NCBI GenBank assembly: GCA_023375675.1
Contig: JALQBC010000027.1
Coordinates: forward strand, 62,001 to 126,000
Direction: 5' to 3'
DNA from: Cytospora piceicola
Taxonomy: Eukaryota; Ascomycota; Sordariomycetes; Diaporthales; Cytosporaceae
DNA length: 64,000 bases
Position numbers and translations under genes: made by a program. The notes beneath the pieces were generated by a model. The model saw only the letters and a list, made by a program, of their open reading frames with translations. It made no database searches and had not been told where the DNA came from. Of this stretch, positions 33,794 to 44,030 are shown one piece after another. Within the stretch, counting starts at the first letter, position 1, and the number at the start of each line of letters is the position of its first letter.

Positions 33794-36419
33794 GACGAAG
33801 GGCTGGACTGTGTTGTCAGATGCGTGGGGGATTGCAAGATTTGGGATGTACGGGAAAGAGAACCCAAGGAAGCCGCCGCACAGGTTCAAGTAAGTTTTGA
33901 AAGCCACATACGAGTCACACTAATACAGGCTAGCTGAATCCATTGCAAGCTGTGCTGACCACCATCCCGAAGTCATCTTGGGGGCCGTTCGGCAGTGGTG
34001 ACACGTAACAAGGAATCCGAGGACAACAATGGATGTAGGCTCGATACTCTCATGCTGCACCAACTTTGCCGGAACATGTTGTTGGTAGTTCTGAATGTAA
34101 CAAAACTCCACCGCGCGACCTGCTCCGCGAAGCGATACTACAGTACGATATGCAAGAGTTCACAGTGTACAGATTAAATAGCTGAGTCCCAGGATCCATT
34201 GCAAATAATGTTACTGGCCACCATCTGTGGTCTTTGGGGGCCATTTCACAGTACCAGATAGCAATTTCAAGGATTTGGTTGGATCGATGCTCTGCAGGAG
34301 ATTGGCATGCAATCAACCCACTCGGTGGCCTGAGGTCTCCGGCGGTCCACGGAAGCGATACTACCATATGCGAAGAACAGCTCCTTTCTCTTCTTTTCCT
34401 TGCTTTTGCCGACATATAACCGGCGCTGACTACTATTTATGGCCATCTTGGGTATCATTCAGCGGTACCATGTTACAAGGTACAGGGATTATATTACTTC
34501 CCGTCTAGGTAAGTAAGCTGTCGCATCAAGAGTTGCTGTATATTGGGACTCCTCCGACTGATGTTGGTTGAGCAAGACCCACTCGATTCTGAGGACGGTG
34601 GGTAACAACGGTCCCAGCATCCATTCAGAAAGTTCAAACACACCACCAAATTGCTACACCCTCAAAGATTGTTCCAGAAACAACGTCGACCAAGCAGCCA
34701 AGCTACTGTAAGCATTGTTTAAGTAGGGTTCCAAGTGTCCGCTTCTGTGCACGAACACATCTTTCACTGCTAGCGTGCGGCTCAACTCAGATTGGCTTTT
34801 ATTTGAGTCTATTTTTTTTGATGGCATAAAAGATGGAGCTCCGGGGAAGACAACCTGACAATATGCAACAATCTGCAGCCTTCCCTTAGTGTACATACAT
34901 AGGTCGACATCTAGGTCACCTATAACTGCGCTAGTCTCTTTGTGGCCAAAGTGGAGCGGTTCCAGTGAGCCCACTTCACGAACTAACGTGTATTTCCCCG
35001 GCGATCTTGTACTATGTAAGTACACGGGATCCATCGCGGGCCCGTGATCGGTCCGAGAGTCCCGCCAGTGGCGTCAGGCGCCATTTGACGACCGAATTAC
35101 TACAGTGGACTAACTCCAGAAGTTGGGACAGGGCGGAGGGACCAGCCCTGGAGCCTTGAGGAGGACCGGCCCGCGAATTTATGAAGCCACAATCTCCTTA
35201 CGCGCCCTGCCGTCTGATTCTCGAAAACACAGCAGTATGGGTCTCCATTGGCTCATCGGGGTCCCTATCCGAACCAATAAGGATACAGAATGTCGCTACG
35301 AGGTCCTAAGGCGAGTGCTGATCACCTTGAGATACGCTTTGTGTTGGTTCTAGTAGGAAAGAGGGCCAAATGGTTCTGGACCTCGGCCCCAGCTCTGTAG
35401 AACCTTGCTGTACGAGCCTGACGAGTAACTCGCGCGGCTAATACAAGCTTTCCAGTTCGCTTAAGCGGCTGCAGAAGCGGGGCTGTATGCTAGCTACTAC
35501 CTACGTATACATAGGTAAAGTCACAATCAATGGAAATTCAACCAAAAGCTCGGTCTTTTGAGAATTGTCCCGGGTTACACGATGAATTTAGGGTTAGGTT
35601 ACTAATTCTATGTTTCTGAACTTGAAGTTGCCTCTGGGCAACCGATTTTCTTTTGGGTAGGTTAGTATAGGCAGTCCTCTTCAGGCATTCGTGTCTCCGC
35701 TTTGACTTCTGGGTTAGGGGTAGTCTCAGCCAGTGCTGGCTAGTTCCAAAGTCGCCCCACGACTTATCGCGCTGCCTAACAGGCGACGAGATCTGTGGCC
35801 TGCGTGTCACTAAACAATCACGGCACTGTTCTATGGACTTGTTACTGCTTCCAAAGTTCTGGCGGACCCTAGAGAATACTTCAGCATACATGTGCTGTAT
35901 GAGGTTACCGTGTTTCCCGATGCACCTGCCAATCTACGCAATTATTCCTCTGCTCACTCATAGACCTTCCAAGGTCAGTTCAACCCCTTACTACCCTTAC
36001 AATCTAACCTCATGGATCCCTTGAAAGATGCAACCCCATTTCTTATCTAGACAGCCTTAAGTTCAAACGCAAGGAGCAGCAGGCAGGGTGGAGGTAAAGT
36101 GGCAACCTGATCAGGAAATGCAGTATCACAGTCAACTGGTAAGCACCAGTAGAACCCGGTGTTAGGAACCTCAGAAAGCAAGAAGAGGCACATGAGATCA
36201 CAACCTGTTACATTACGCTTCATATGTCAGGTACAACACGAAGGCCTCAAGGATTCAAACTGAGAAACAAGGCACGATTTTGTGTATGTTACAGTCATTT
36301 GATTCCAAGGCTTGTGTGTGTTGTTGTTGTTGAGAGTGAACAAACAGACCTAAGGCCTAGGGAAGGAAAGGAAGTGGGTGTAAGCGAAGAAAGTAACGCT
36401 GTAGGCCTGATACGTAAGA
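33794..36419. other. 2.6-kb gene-free interval inside the cluster
   Basis: Apart from the degenerate duplication near its left end, this stretch shows no frame with family motifs. A short TTAGGGTTAGG occurs at 35588-35598, too brief to call an interstitial telomere. It is the largest empty interval of the cluster and could be the site of a lost gene. Confidence 0.5.
33936..34400. repeat. Degenerate tandem duplication, ~255-bp spacing
   Basis: Sequence from ATCCATTGCAA at about 33937 recurs at about 34194, with shared blocks ACCACCATC, TTGGGGGCC, CAAGGA and GAAGCGATACTAC in the same order. Substitutions are many, so the duplication is old or has been mutated. No coding potential is recognised in either copy. 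Confidence 0.55.
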
Positions 36420-37963
36420 TCATACTCTATCAGACGCCCTTACAGACTGTTTGATCATCCTGATATGCGCATGCAGCGACTGCTGTCTCCGTGCCATTGT
36501 CTCGATCACGGATTTGGCGCCCTGTAAGCCCTGTAAACAAGGACCCGAATGTGTCAAAATCGCATTATTCCTGGCCTCTGCAGCTCTTGGAGATATACCA
36601 CCCAAGTAATGGTCACCGAACGTCCCCGACGAGGACCGCGGAGTCATCGGATGATGCGAGGGGGATAAAGGCGGCGTTGAGGCCGTGGTATAATCGGTAC
36701 CCAGAGTCGTGACAAGTCGTTGGATACCACGATCTAGGCGGCTGAGGAGGTGACTTGTGAGCTCCGTAGTCATGATGACCTGAGCAGTCGAGTAGTCCTT
36801 TCCATATTCATCATCCCACAGTGCGGTAGATCTCTCACTGGCTTGCTGTTGTGCTGCACCTTGTGTATGAGAAAACGTAAAGGCCTCTGGCACTGTTGGA
36901 CGTGCGATTTGTGTATGAAGGAACAGGCAGGTTTGCTTGAAGAGGTCGAAAAGGCGCTGGTAGCAAGCGAGAATCATAAGAATGGTCGCAGTGTCGGGTG
37001 TGCTGGTGTTGCCAGGGCCGTCGTTCGGGTACACCAATGCCTCGATGGAGTGTCGTCGAAGACGATGCTCCATGTTTTGGGAGAGAAGAGGTGGGCTTGG
37101 TATTCCACTGCCATGGAGTTGTTGTTTGGGGGCCGCAGTTACTCTGGCCAGTATTTTGAGTAGACAGCGAGTAACATTGGTCATTTCCTCACATGGGACT
37201 GGCATTGTGGCTGTGACGGCCATCCCGTATATTCGAAGATTAAGATCCGACAGCTCCCTGATATTCTGAGCTGTGTCGTCTTGTTCACGACCTTCCTCGG
37301 GGGGGGGCTGGTATGGGGTCTCAACTCCAAGAGGAAGCACGTTGCTGGTAGCTCCATCCACGACCGAAGGATTTGGGGCGCTTTGAAACGACTTCAATGT
37401 CTCTTCAAAGTCAAATGCGATGTCGTAACCCCCCGGAGACAAGCCAGAAATGAGCTCCTCCATTGGCTGGACCGCAAGATGTTCTTCCACGCCAGACGCG
37501 CTGTGTTCCAAGTCAAACCAAGACTCTGGCCACAGCGAGGTCTGCCCAGAGCTTGGTGGAGTTGAGGCATCGACAAGGGAATCACTAGATGGCATACTGG
37601 ATGGTAGAGGAGATGACGAAGGTGGCAACATGACGGGGGTTGCGCGCTGATACCGTCTTCTGTTTGCTGGAGACGAGATTGACCAGAATCGACCACCATA
37701 TTTGGTTACAGGAGGACGGCCACTGCGGTGTGGTGCTGGAATATGGGCGCAAATCAGTGCCCGAGCGAGCTCCAGGGGGGGAGGGGTGTGGTCTTACGAC
37801 TGTATGCGCATACGGCACCTGCTCTTGAGCAACGTACACAGGCTGTGCACACACCGCCTTCCAGGTCGAGATTCATTGACCCTTTCTGACAACGGACCTT
37901 CAACTTGCGACATCTGTCACACGTTTGACGGAGGGAGCCTTGTGCGTCGGCCACGGTAGACAT
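36420..37963 (-). CDS. Zn2Cys6 transcription factor, AflR-like
   Basis: Likely pathway-specific regulator of the cluster. Exons 37963-37798 and 37666-36420 (intron 131 nt, donor GTAAGA, acceptor CTCCAG) give 470 aa. The N-terminal binuclear zinc cluster is complete: CDRCRKLKVRC, a 16-residue spacer, then CVRCSRAGAVC, followed by the basic linker NRRRYQR created across the splice junction. The C-terminal half holds TATILMILACYQRLFDLF, the hallmark of the AflR-type regulatory domain, and a final stretch RRQQSLHAHIRMI. Ser/Pro/Gln-rich segments lie between. AflR-like factors bind CGG- or TCG-containing palindromes; CGG-N3-CCG sites are present in the PKS/ER promoter. The ATG at 37963 is used because the frame upstream opens only at GTG. 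Confidence 0.88.
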
Positions 37964-39103
37964 AACCAAAAGCCGAACGTCGCTGGTCGAATAATTGCAA
38001 TGTTCCGGCACTGGCTGCTGGCAACAATCTTGGCGTACCTAAACCGGGACACAAGGAGTGATAATCTACTGTCAACTGGTACTATCCTCTCCATACCTAG
38101 GTAGTCCCAGCCATGGAGCTAATAAATTCCCTGTGCAGTCGTGCCTGTACAGTCTGATATTTGGGCCCAAGAGACTTCTGCCACTTCTACATAAGCACGG
38201 ATCCGTATATAAGGTTCCACAAGAGAGGCGGCGAGGTGGATGCCCGCCTGGCGGTTGCGCTCAAATGTTGGAAAGAACGCATGTGCAGCCTTGACGATTG
38301 GTTGCCTGGGATGTGGTTGCAATTACCACTCCGTGGGGAAAAAGTACCACAGTGCTGCAAGCACCCTCGGTTGGAACTCTGACAGGTTTCTAGTGGCAGG
38401 TTTTCGTGCATATTTGGCTTGTATACAGTCTAAAATTTGCATATCTTAGCTGCTTAGGTTGCACCCAAAGTAACGTTAGTCAGACTAACGTGAGACCGAG
38501 GCATGGTTGAGACCGACACGAGTTGCTTACCTCCAGAGAAATCTGAAGATTGGCCGCAGTATGTTGGGCTACGTGATGTTGGTTTGTGTGATTCGTTAGC
38601 TTGCCTGCATGCATGTAACTCTGTCATTTGGGGGTGGAGTAGGCATTTGGGGGCGGAAAAGGGATAAGTACCTACCTAAGGTACCCTAGGGTAGGTACCG
38701 AAGTACTTTCTGTGCTGTGGTCCGGCCAATCTGTGCCACCGTCAACGTTGTTGGGCCGGAGGCATACCCCACATGGGCCGATCGCCTACCGCAAAACCCA
38801 CCTGCCTGCTTGCTGTAAGGCAGTACCGCTTCTGCTATCCCCACGAAGACAGTTGGCACTCTTCTGACTCTTTCTGATGCCTATTTCACGAAATCACCCC
38901 TTCTTGCTTATGGCGCGATAGTCCTTGACGTTAGGCTCTCATTCACCACATCTTTCAGCCTAAGTGTTCTGACATTCGTTCCCACAACAAAGGCCTCCAG
39001 GGCTACCACCAGAACCATCTGCCTGAGACATCCAGTCTGCCTTTGCACTCGTACCTACACCCCCCAAGCATCTCCTACCATACGCAATACAGTGTAGACG
39101 TGA
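37964..39103. other. Divergent promoter region between regulator and MFS exporter
   Basis: The regulator runs left and the exporter right from this 1.1-kb interval. It contains TACCTAGGTAG microsatellite fragments and the 12-bp palindrome TACCCTAGGGTA at 38682-38693. No gene recognised. Confidence 0.5.
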
Positions 39104-40900
39104 ATGATGGCACCCCAGTCCCCTACTATTTCCCCCACGACCGGCGAGTCTGCCGGTAACTCTCAACAGAAATACTCATGGCGATTCTGGGTAAGTTCAC
39201 GTCCGGTGGCAGTTGGGACTCACGTGATTATTGACAACATCGCCCGGGCACAGTCCATTATCGTCGCACTATCAATCGCTTCACTTCTGTCAGCTCTGGA
39301 TGTCTCGGTCATCTCCACTGCCATGCCCTCCATCCTTGAGGATCTGGGCTCCAGCGATGGGTACATCTGGATTGCAAACGCATATTTCCTCACCATGACA
39401 GCGTTCCAGCCTCTGTACGGCCAGACTTCCAACATCTTTGGCCGACGCAGTCTGACCCTCCTAGCTGTCTTTTTGTTTCTCGCCGGGTCCGCCGTATCGG
39501 GTGCTGCTCCTAATCTCGGGGCCCTCATTACAGGCCGCGCGATACAAGGCGTCGGCGGTGGCGGTATCAACATCTTGATTGAGATCATCGTGGCTGATCT
39601 AGTGCCATTACGAGAGCGACCGAAGTTCATAAGCTACATATTCATCTCTTACACTATAGCCGTCATCATGGGGCCTGTCATCGGAGGCTTACTGGCCCAA
39701 AATGTTACCTGGAGATGGGTTTTCTACTTGAATCTACCTATCGCTGGTGTGGGTTTCATCATGCTGGCCTTGGTCTTGCAAGTACGCTACACTAAGGATT
39801 CAGTGCGCAACTCCCTGAAGCGTGTCGATCTGGCCGGAAATGCCCTTCTTGTCGCCTCAATTGTCGCTGTGCTTGTCGCTCTGACTTGGGGTGGTGACCA
39901 GTACCCGTGGTCATCATGGCATACTCTCGTGCCACTAATTTTGGGCCTGCTTGGCCTAATCGCCTTTCTCTGGGTGGAATCCACGACATTGATTCCCGAG
40001 CCTACCATGCCCATTCGTTTGTTTGCCAACCGCACCTCTCTAGGCGGGTATGCTCTCGCCTTCCTTCATGGCATGCTGACATACTGGTTGTCATATTTTC
40101 TTCCCGTGTATTTTCAAGCGGTCAAGAATACCGGCCCTATCAAGTCGGGAGTCGACATCCTCCCCCTTGCCGCCCTCTCGATGCCTTTCGCTATAGTCGC
40201 CGCGATGTTCGTTACCAAATCCGGCCACTACCGTGAGTGGTTCTTCCTGGGCATGGCTCTCCTGGCCATCGGGACTGGCCTACTCACTCGACTCAACGAA
40301 AACAGTTCTACTGCCTACTGGGCTGTCTGTCAGTGTATAGGCGGCGCGGGTATCGGCGTCCTGACCACTACGACACTGCCAGCGATCCAGGCCCCACTGA
40401 CCGAAGTGGACCAGGCCATCACGACAGCAACGTGGGGCTTCGTGCGTAGCTTTGGGGGGGTTTGGGGTGTCGCAATTCCCGCGGCCATTTTCAATTCTCG
40501 GGTCAATCAGCTGGTTTCTGGCATTGACGATGAGGGGGTGCGGGCAGCTCTCCGCAATGGTGGAGCATATGCTTTAGCGTCTACGGGCGGGATCACAAAG
40601 ACAGAGAATTGGAGTCCAGAAATCAAGGCACAGGTCAAGAACATCTATGTGCAGAGCCTGAAGCAGTGCTGGCAAGTTGCTCTTGGCTTCTCGCTCTTGG
40701 GTTTTGTTCTCAGCTTTATGATAAAGGATGTCAAATTGCGAACGAACCTTCAGACAGAATTTGGGTTGCAGGGCGAAGATCTGGAAATTGAGGCTGAGGG
40801 GACGCATAGCAAAACTTCCAAGTCTGGCACCAAGGGCGAGAAAGACACCGAGGCCGCAGGCCCGCACCCAATCCCTTCAGCCGATAACGTTCTGGTCTAG
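39104..40900 (+). CDS. DHA2-type MFS exporter, 14 TM helices
   Basis: Proton antiporter of the drug:H+ antiporter-2 family, commonly encoded in fungal metabolite clusters for export and self-protection. Exons 39104-39190 and 39254-40900; the 63-nt intron (GTAAGT to CACAG) is a multiple of three, so the unspliced frame stays open but carries an inserted stretch between SWRFW and SIIVALS. The spliced protein is 577 aa. Visible are helix 1 LLSALDVSVISTAMP, motif A GQTSNIFGRRS, a Gly-rich GRAIQGVGGGGIN, the WRWVFYLNLPIAG signature, and further helices to about 40700, then an acidic and Lys-rich cytosolic tail. Rightward neighbour of the regulator. Likely role: efflux of the cluster product (inference). 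Confidence 0.92.
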   Translation: MMAPQSPTISPTTGESAGNSQQKYSWRFWVSSRPVAVGTHVIIDNIARAQSIIVALSIASLLSALDVSVISTAMPSILEDLGSSDGYIWIANAYFLTMTAFQPLYGQTSNIFGRRSLTLLAVFLFLAGSAVSGAAPNLGALITGRAIQGVGGGGINILIEIIVADLVPLRERPKFISYIFISYTIAVIMGPVIGGLLAQNVTWRWVFYLNLPIAGVGFIMLALVLQVRYTKDSVRNSLKRVDLAGNALLVASIVAVLVALTWGGDQYPWSSWHTLVPLILGLLGLIAFLWVESTTLIPEPTMPIRLFANRTSLGGYALAFLHGMLTYWLSYFLPVYFQAVKNTGPIKSGVDILPLAALSMPFAIVAAMFVTKSGHYREWFFLGMALLAIGTGLLTRLNENSSTAYWAVCQCIGGAGIGVLTTTTLPAIQAPLTEVDQAITTATWGFVRSFGGVWGVAIPAAIFNSRVNQLVSGIDDEGVRAALRNGGAYALASTGGITKTENWSPEIKAQVKNIYVQSLKQCWQVALGFSLLGFVLSFMIKDVKLRTNLQTEFGLQGEDLEIEAEGTHSKTSKSGTKGEKDTEAAGPHPIPSADNVLV

Positions 40901-41652
40901 ACTGACAGACTGTTCTTACACGCCGTATATTTTTCGGTGCTGGAGATGAGAGATTTGGTCGAGGGGCTGGGGGACGGATGGCGGGATAGGGAAGTGTGAG
41001 GAAAAGGCCCCTCCCCCCTTATTTTTTGGCCATCTTTTTTTTTTCTTCTTCCTTAATTCTTCCTTCTCTTGCCCTCCTCTCCCGTTGGCGGGACTTGTGA
41101 GTTAGAACCACAGCCGAATTTATCTGAAGACGCCGCGTGAAGTGGCCTTCTGAATCGAATTATATTGGGCGACCACCACACACTTTTGAAAGCTGCCTGA
41201 CATCTGGATCCTGTCTTGCTTGAGACCTCAATATACCTTAAACCAACCTAACCCAAGCATGAGCCCTTTTTCATTTTTGAGGGTGAAATATTTGACTGTC
41301 AGATTTTGACGTAGAGGAAAGTCATTTGTCATTTGATTCGTGGCTCTTTACCCGAAGGTCGAACGGGGAAGCTGGAGACGGGTGCTTAAAGATGAAGTGA
41401 CAAACGAGTTGTTTCAAATGGCTCACTAGCACCGGCGTGCTGTCAAGAAAACAAACGGAGATTTGGGTTGTTCAAGTAATTAGAGCAACCACACCAAGAC
41501 ATGTCACTCTAAATCCCAACCATCAAGTGGACCGATTGAGACGCGTCAACCTTGGAAGTGCTTTCTGCCGGCGGCCTCGAACTACCTAAAGTATCACCTG
41601 GAACTGAAAGTCCCTCTCAAATGCTCCCTCAGAGTTTGTCGTCCGGCTGTGC
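40901..41652. other. 3' intergenic, nothing recognised
   Basis: Convergent 3' ends of the MFS exporter and EthD genes. Pyrimidine-rich tracts near 41010-41090 could be part of terminator regions. No gene. Confidence 0.4.
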
Positions 41653-42222
41653 TCAGGCGTACTCTTTGAGTTCCGCCACATTGACAATCTCACCATCCTC
41701 CAAGTAGGTATCCTCCCACCCGATCTGCACTTCCGCCTTGGAAGTATCAATCCAGTTCTTCTCGAACGCGACCACCTTCCCATCCCAGTCCGGGTCGGTG
41801 AGCAGCCCCCTCAGCCTGTCTGGGTCGGACACCCAATAGGAAGAAGTTACGTCGTATGGGGCCATTTTCCAGCCGGGTAGGGTGCCTTTCAGCTTATCCA
41901 GATCCTCCTGGAACACTGCGCGCAGAGATGCTGGTGTAACATACTGTTTGAAGCATACTATCAGTGTCTGGCCTTCTTGCGCAGCGATTGCAGTGGTAAT
42001 ACTCGTGGAGGTGACGACAAGACGCAGGGGGGGGGGGTCAATACATACGAGCCTGTATCGGTCGATGCCATGTTTCTTCAGAAGATTCATCATTCGAGGG
42101 ACTTGCTCTTCCTGATACCACTTCGCGAAGGCTTGCTCATCGACACCCTCGGCACGGTAATGGTGTGCAGAGAATTTCAGGAGTGGGGTGGGCTGCGCCT
42201 GCTGCTTCTGTTGTTCGGCCAT
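41653..42222 (-). CDS. EthD-fold (dimeric alpha-beta barrel) protein
   Basis: Exons 42222-42049 and 41943-41653, joined in phase 0 across a 105-nt intron (GTATGT to AACAG) that contains a C11 run on the coding strand; product 154 aa. The N-terminal AFAKWYQEEQVPRMMNLLKKHG matches the EthD pattern in which a proton-active or binding His/Glu patch follows a WxxxH-like helix (here the His position is Gln). The C-terminal half contains ASYW-like SSYWVSDPDRLRGLL and FEKNWIDTSKAEV. Members of this fold in fungal polyketide pathways act as decarboxylases, cyclases or product-binding proteins. Divergent from the small membrane protein at 42872. Membership is by overall pattern, not by an intact active-site motif. 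Confidence 0.68.
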   Translation of the reverse strand: MAEQQKQQAQPTPLLKFSAHHYRAEGVDEQAFAKWYQEEQVPRMMNLLKKHGIDRYRLVCIDPPPLRLVVTSTSITTAIAAQEGQTLIVCFKQYVTPASLRAVFQEDLDKLKGTLPGWKMAPYDVTSSYWVSDPDRLRGLLTDPDWDGKVVAFEKNWIDTSKAEVQIGWEDTYLEDGEIVNVAELKEYA

Positions 42223-42540
42223 GTTCGTTGAAGTATCTTGGACACTGACGCAAAGTTGAGACTTTCTGGTGAATTGTTTAATGTTGATGGGTGGGAGTTC
42301 AACCTCGGATGAAACGGGGCTCTGAGACTTATATCTAATTCCGGGGTACTTCTGGCTTGTGATCAGCAAAGTACGTGCGTATATAGAAGTAAGCAGTACC
42401 GTACAATGGTATGTATGAACAAATGGCGACAAGGAAGACCTCCTCAAGCTATAGTGAGTTATCAATGTGACATGTACCTCTTAAGTACTGTGTACGATGG
42501 TACCTCTCAGGATTTGCAATCAAGTAACCGATGTGTACCT

Positions 42541-42623
42541 TTCGGTCGGTTGTTTTTTGCCAGAGAAAGTGAAGATCATCTGGAATGTGGAGCCCACCTC
42601 ATTCGGTCGGGGTTTTTTCCACC
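42541..42623. promoter_or_regulatory. Twin TTCGGTCGG direct repeats in divergent promoter
   Basis: TTCGGTCGG occurs at 42541-42549 and 42602-42610, each followed within five bases by a run of six T, 61 bp apart. They lie between the divergent EthD and four-TM genes. Closely spaced CGG direct repeats are plausible Zn2Cys6 targets; binding is inferred. Confidence 0.45.
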
Positions 42624-42871
42624 GGAAAAGGGAGTTGTCGGAGGGTAACACAACCAACCACGGGAGGGTGAAGTACCCAAGGTGGCGCCTGTGCCCTCCA
42701 AAGATGTCCCAAGCAAACTTGAATCAGCATCATACGGTTTTCTAAGCATTGCGGTCGTGTATAATTCAGCCATGTTGACCCCATCACCTGGACATCCAAC
42801 ATGCATGCCAATCAAGCAGATTTCAGTTTCCACTGCCAACTCTTCAGTCTATGTAAACAATTCGAGAAATT

Positions 42872-43366
42872 ATGGCTTGCCTCCTCCGCGTGTGTCCTTT
42901 ACTTGGCGCAACATCGTCTATGACTTTCGTCGTATGCGAGGACTTTTTTATCCGACCACTCGCGCCTGCGCCGCACAGCGACCTGCGCCCTCATGCCAAC
43001 CGTCTCCTCCCCGCACACGGCCGTTGGTTATGGCCCGGCCTAGGCGTCGTCGGTGTCAGCTGGGGTCTGAGCATCGCCACCGCCATCACCAATCTGACAC
43101 TGCCCGTAGCTGGCCCCCAAGGTGGGGTGGCTGATAAGTGGTACCTGGCCGGATTGTGCTTTAGCGCATCACACTTTGTGTTTGGGTACAAGGCCATGTG
43201 GCTGCTTTGGACAATCAGGAAGGATGGCAATGATGATGAGGATGAGAGGAAGGATAATGTATCTTACATGAAGGCCTGGTTGCGGATGAATATCTGGCGG
43301 GGTGTGGTGGCAGACTTTCCGTCCTGGTTGTGCTACTTCATGGCCTTCATGCTTGCTACGAAGTAG
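42872..43366 (+). CDS. Small four-TM protein, DUF1772/anthrone-oxygenase-like
   Basis: Single-exon 164-residue protein with four hydrophobic segments at about 5-26, 52-75, 90-112 and 142-162, basic and acidic loop (RKDGNDDEDERKDN) before the last, and AWLRMNIWRGVVADFPSWLCY at the C-terminus. Size, helix number and the RxNxxR-then-helix ending resemble the DUF1772 family, which includes cofactor-free anthrone oxygenases (HypC/AflX-like) of aromatic polyketide pathways. The match is by layout only; I cannot see a residue that proves activity. Its pairing with an EthD protein, and its position within the cluster, suggests a late tailoring role. Confidence 0.5.
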   Translation: MACLLRVCPLLGATSSMTFVVCEDFFIRPLAPAPHSDLRPHANRLLPAHGRWLWPGLGVVGVSWGLSIATAITNLTLPVAGPQGGVADKWYLAGLCFSASHFVFGYKAMWLLWTIRKDGNDDEDERKDNVSYMKAWLRMNIWRGVVADFPSWLCYFMAFMLATK

Positions 43367-43658
43367 ATTCTGCCTTCCGGGGGCCCTTCCGACCTTCAGG
43401 GGGGCCCCCACACTAAGGTCCGTTGGAACAGTGGGCCCATCTGCCCGACACCAATCGGATATAGAAGTAGCATCGGAGGGTTTAATATCCGGCAACATGT
43501 ACATATGTACATTGTGTACATCAGTTTTTTGTACTTTACAATGATGCTCCATCTGCAAGCTTTCTGGGGTTGTATTCGACCAAGGATTACATAAGTGATC
43601 TGCCGATAAGAACCCTCCGCCCCGATTATCAAACTATCGGAGGGATGGGGTTTGAGCC

Positions 43659-43858
43659 GTATGGATCGGACAATTTAGACTTGACCCAGTAAATGGTGAT
43701 TATCGAGGGTGATAAGACTTCACGGAACGTCTTGCAGTTTCTGGACTTGGGTACTACGTTCAGAATGAACGTGCTAGGCAACTGGGGTGTGTGGGAGGGT
43801 CAAGTTTGTAAGTAGACGGAATGTCCTGATTCTCGGTGCTGAACTGTCCGATCCATAC
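43659..43858. repeat. 14-bp perfect inverted repeat, 172-bp loop
   Basis: GTATGGATCGGACA at 43659-43672 and its exact reverse complement at 43845-43858. No target-site duplication flanks the pair. Upstream of the hydrolase gene; could be a small inverted-repeat element or paired regulator sites. Confidence 0.6.
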
Positions 43859-44030
43859 AGGTGGAGAGTTAATCTTTATGCGCCTTTGCTTACATATATA
43901 TACTTGCGTATCTAGGCACGTCTACTGCACGCATGGTGTTGTGCATGTGAGAACTTTGAAACGACCCGTCACTTAAACCAAGAGCAGACAGGCCTACTTC
44001 TATCCTTGCTCTTCTTCATGTTTTGGAACA

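Noticed and set aside
35588..35598. Interstitial telomere repeat TTAGGGTTAGG
   Set aside because: Fewer than two full units; expected by chance in this much sequence.
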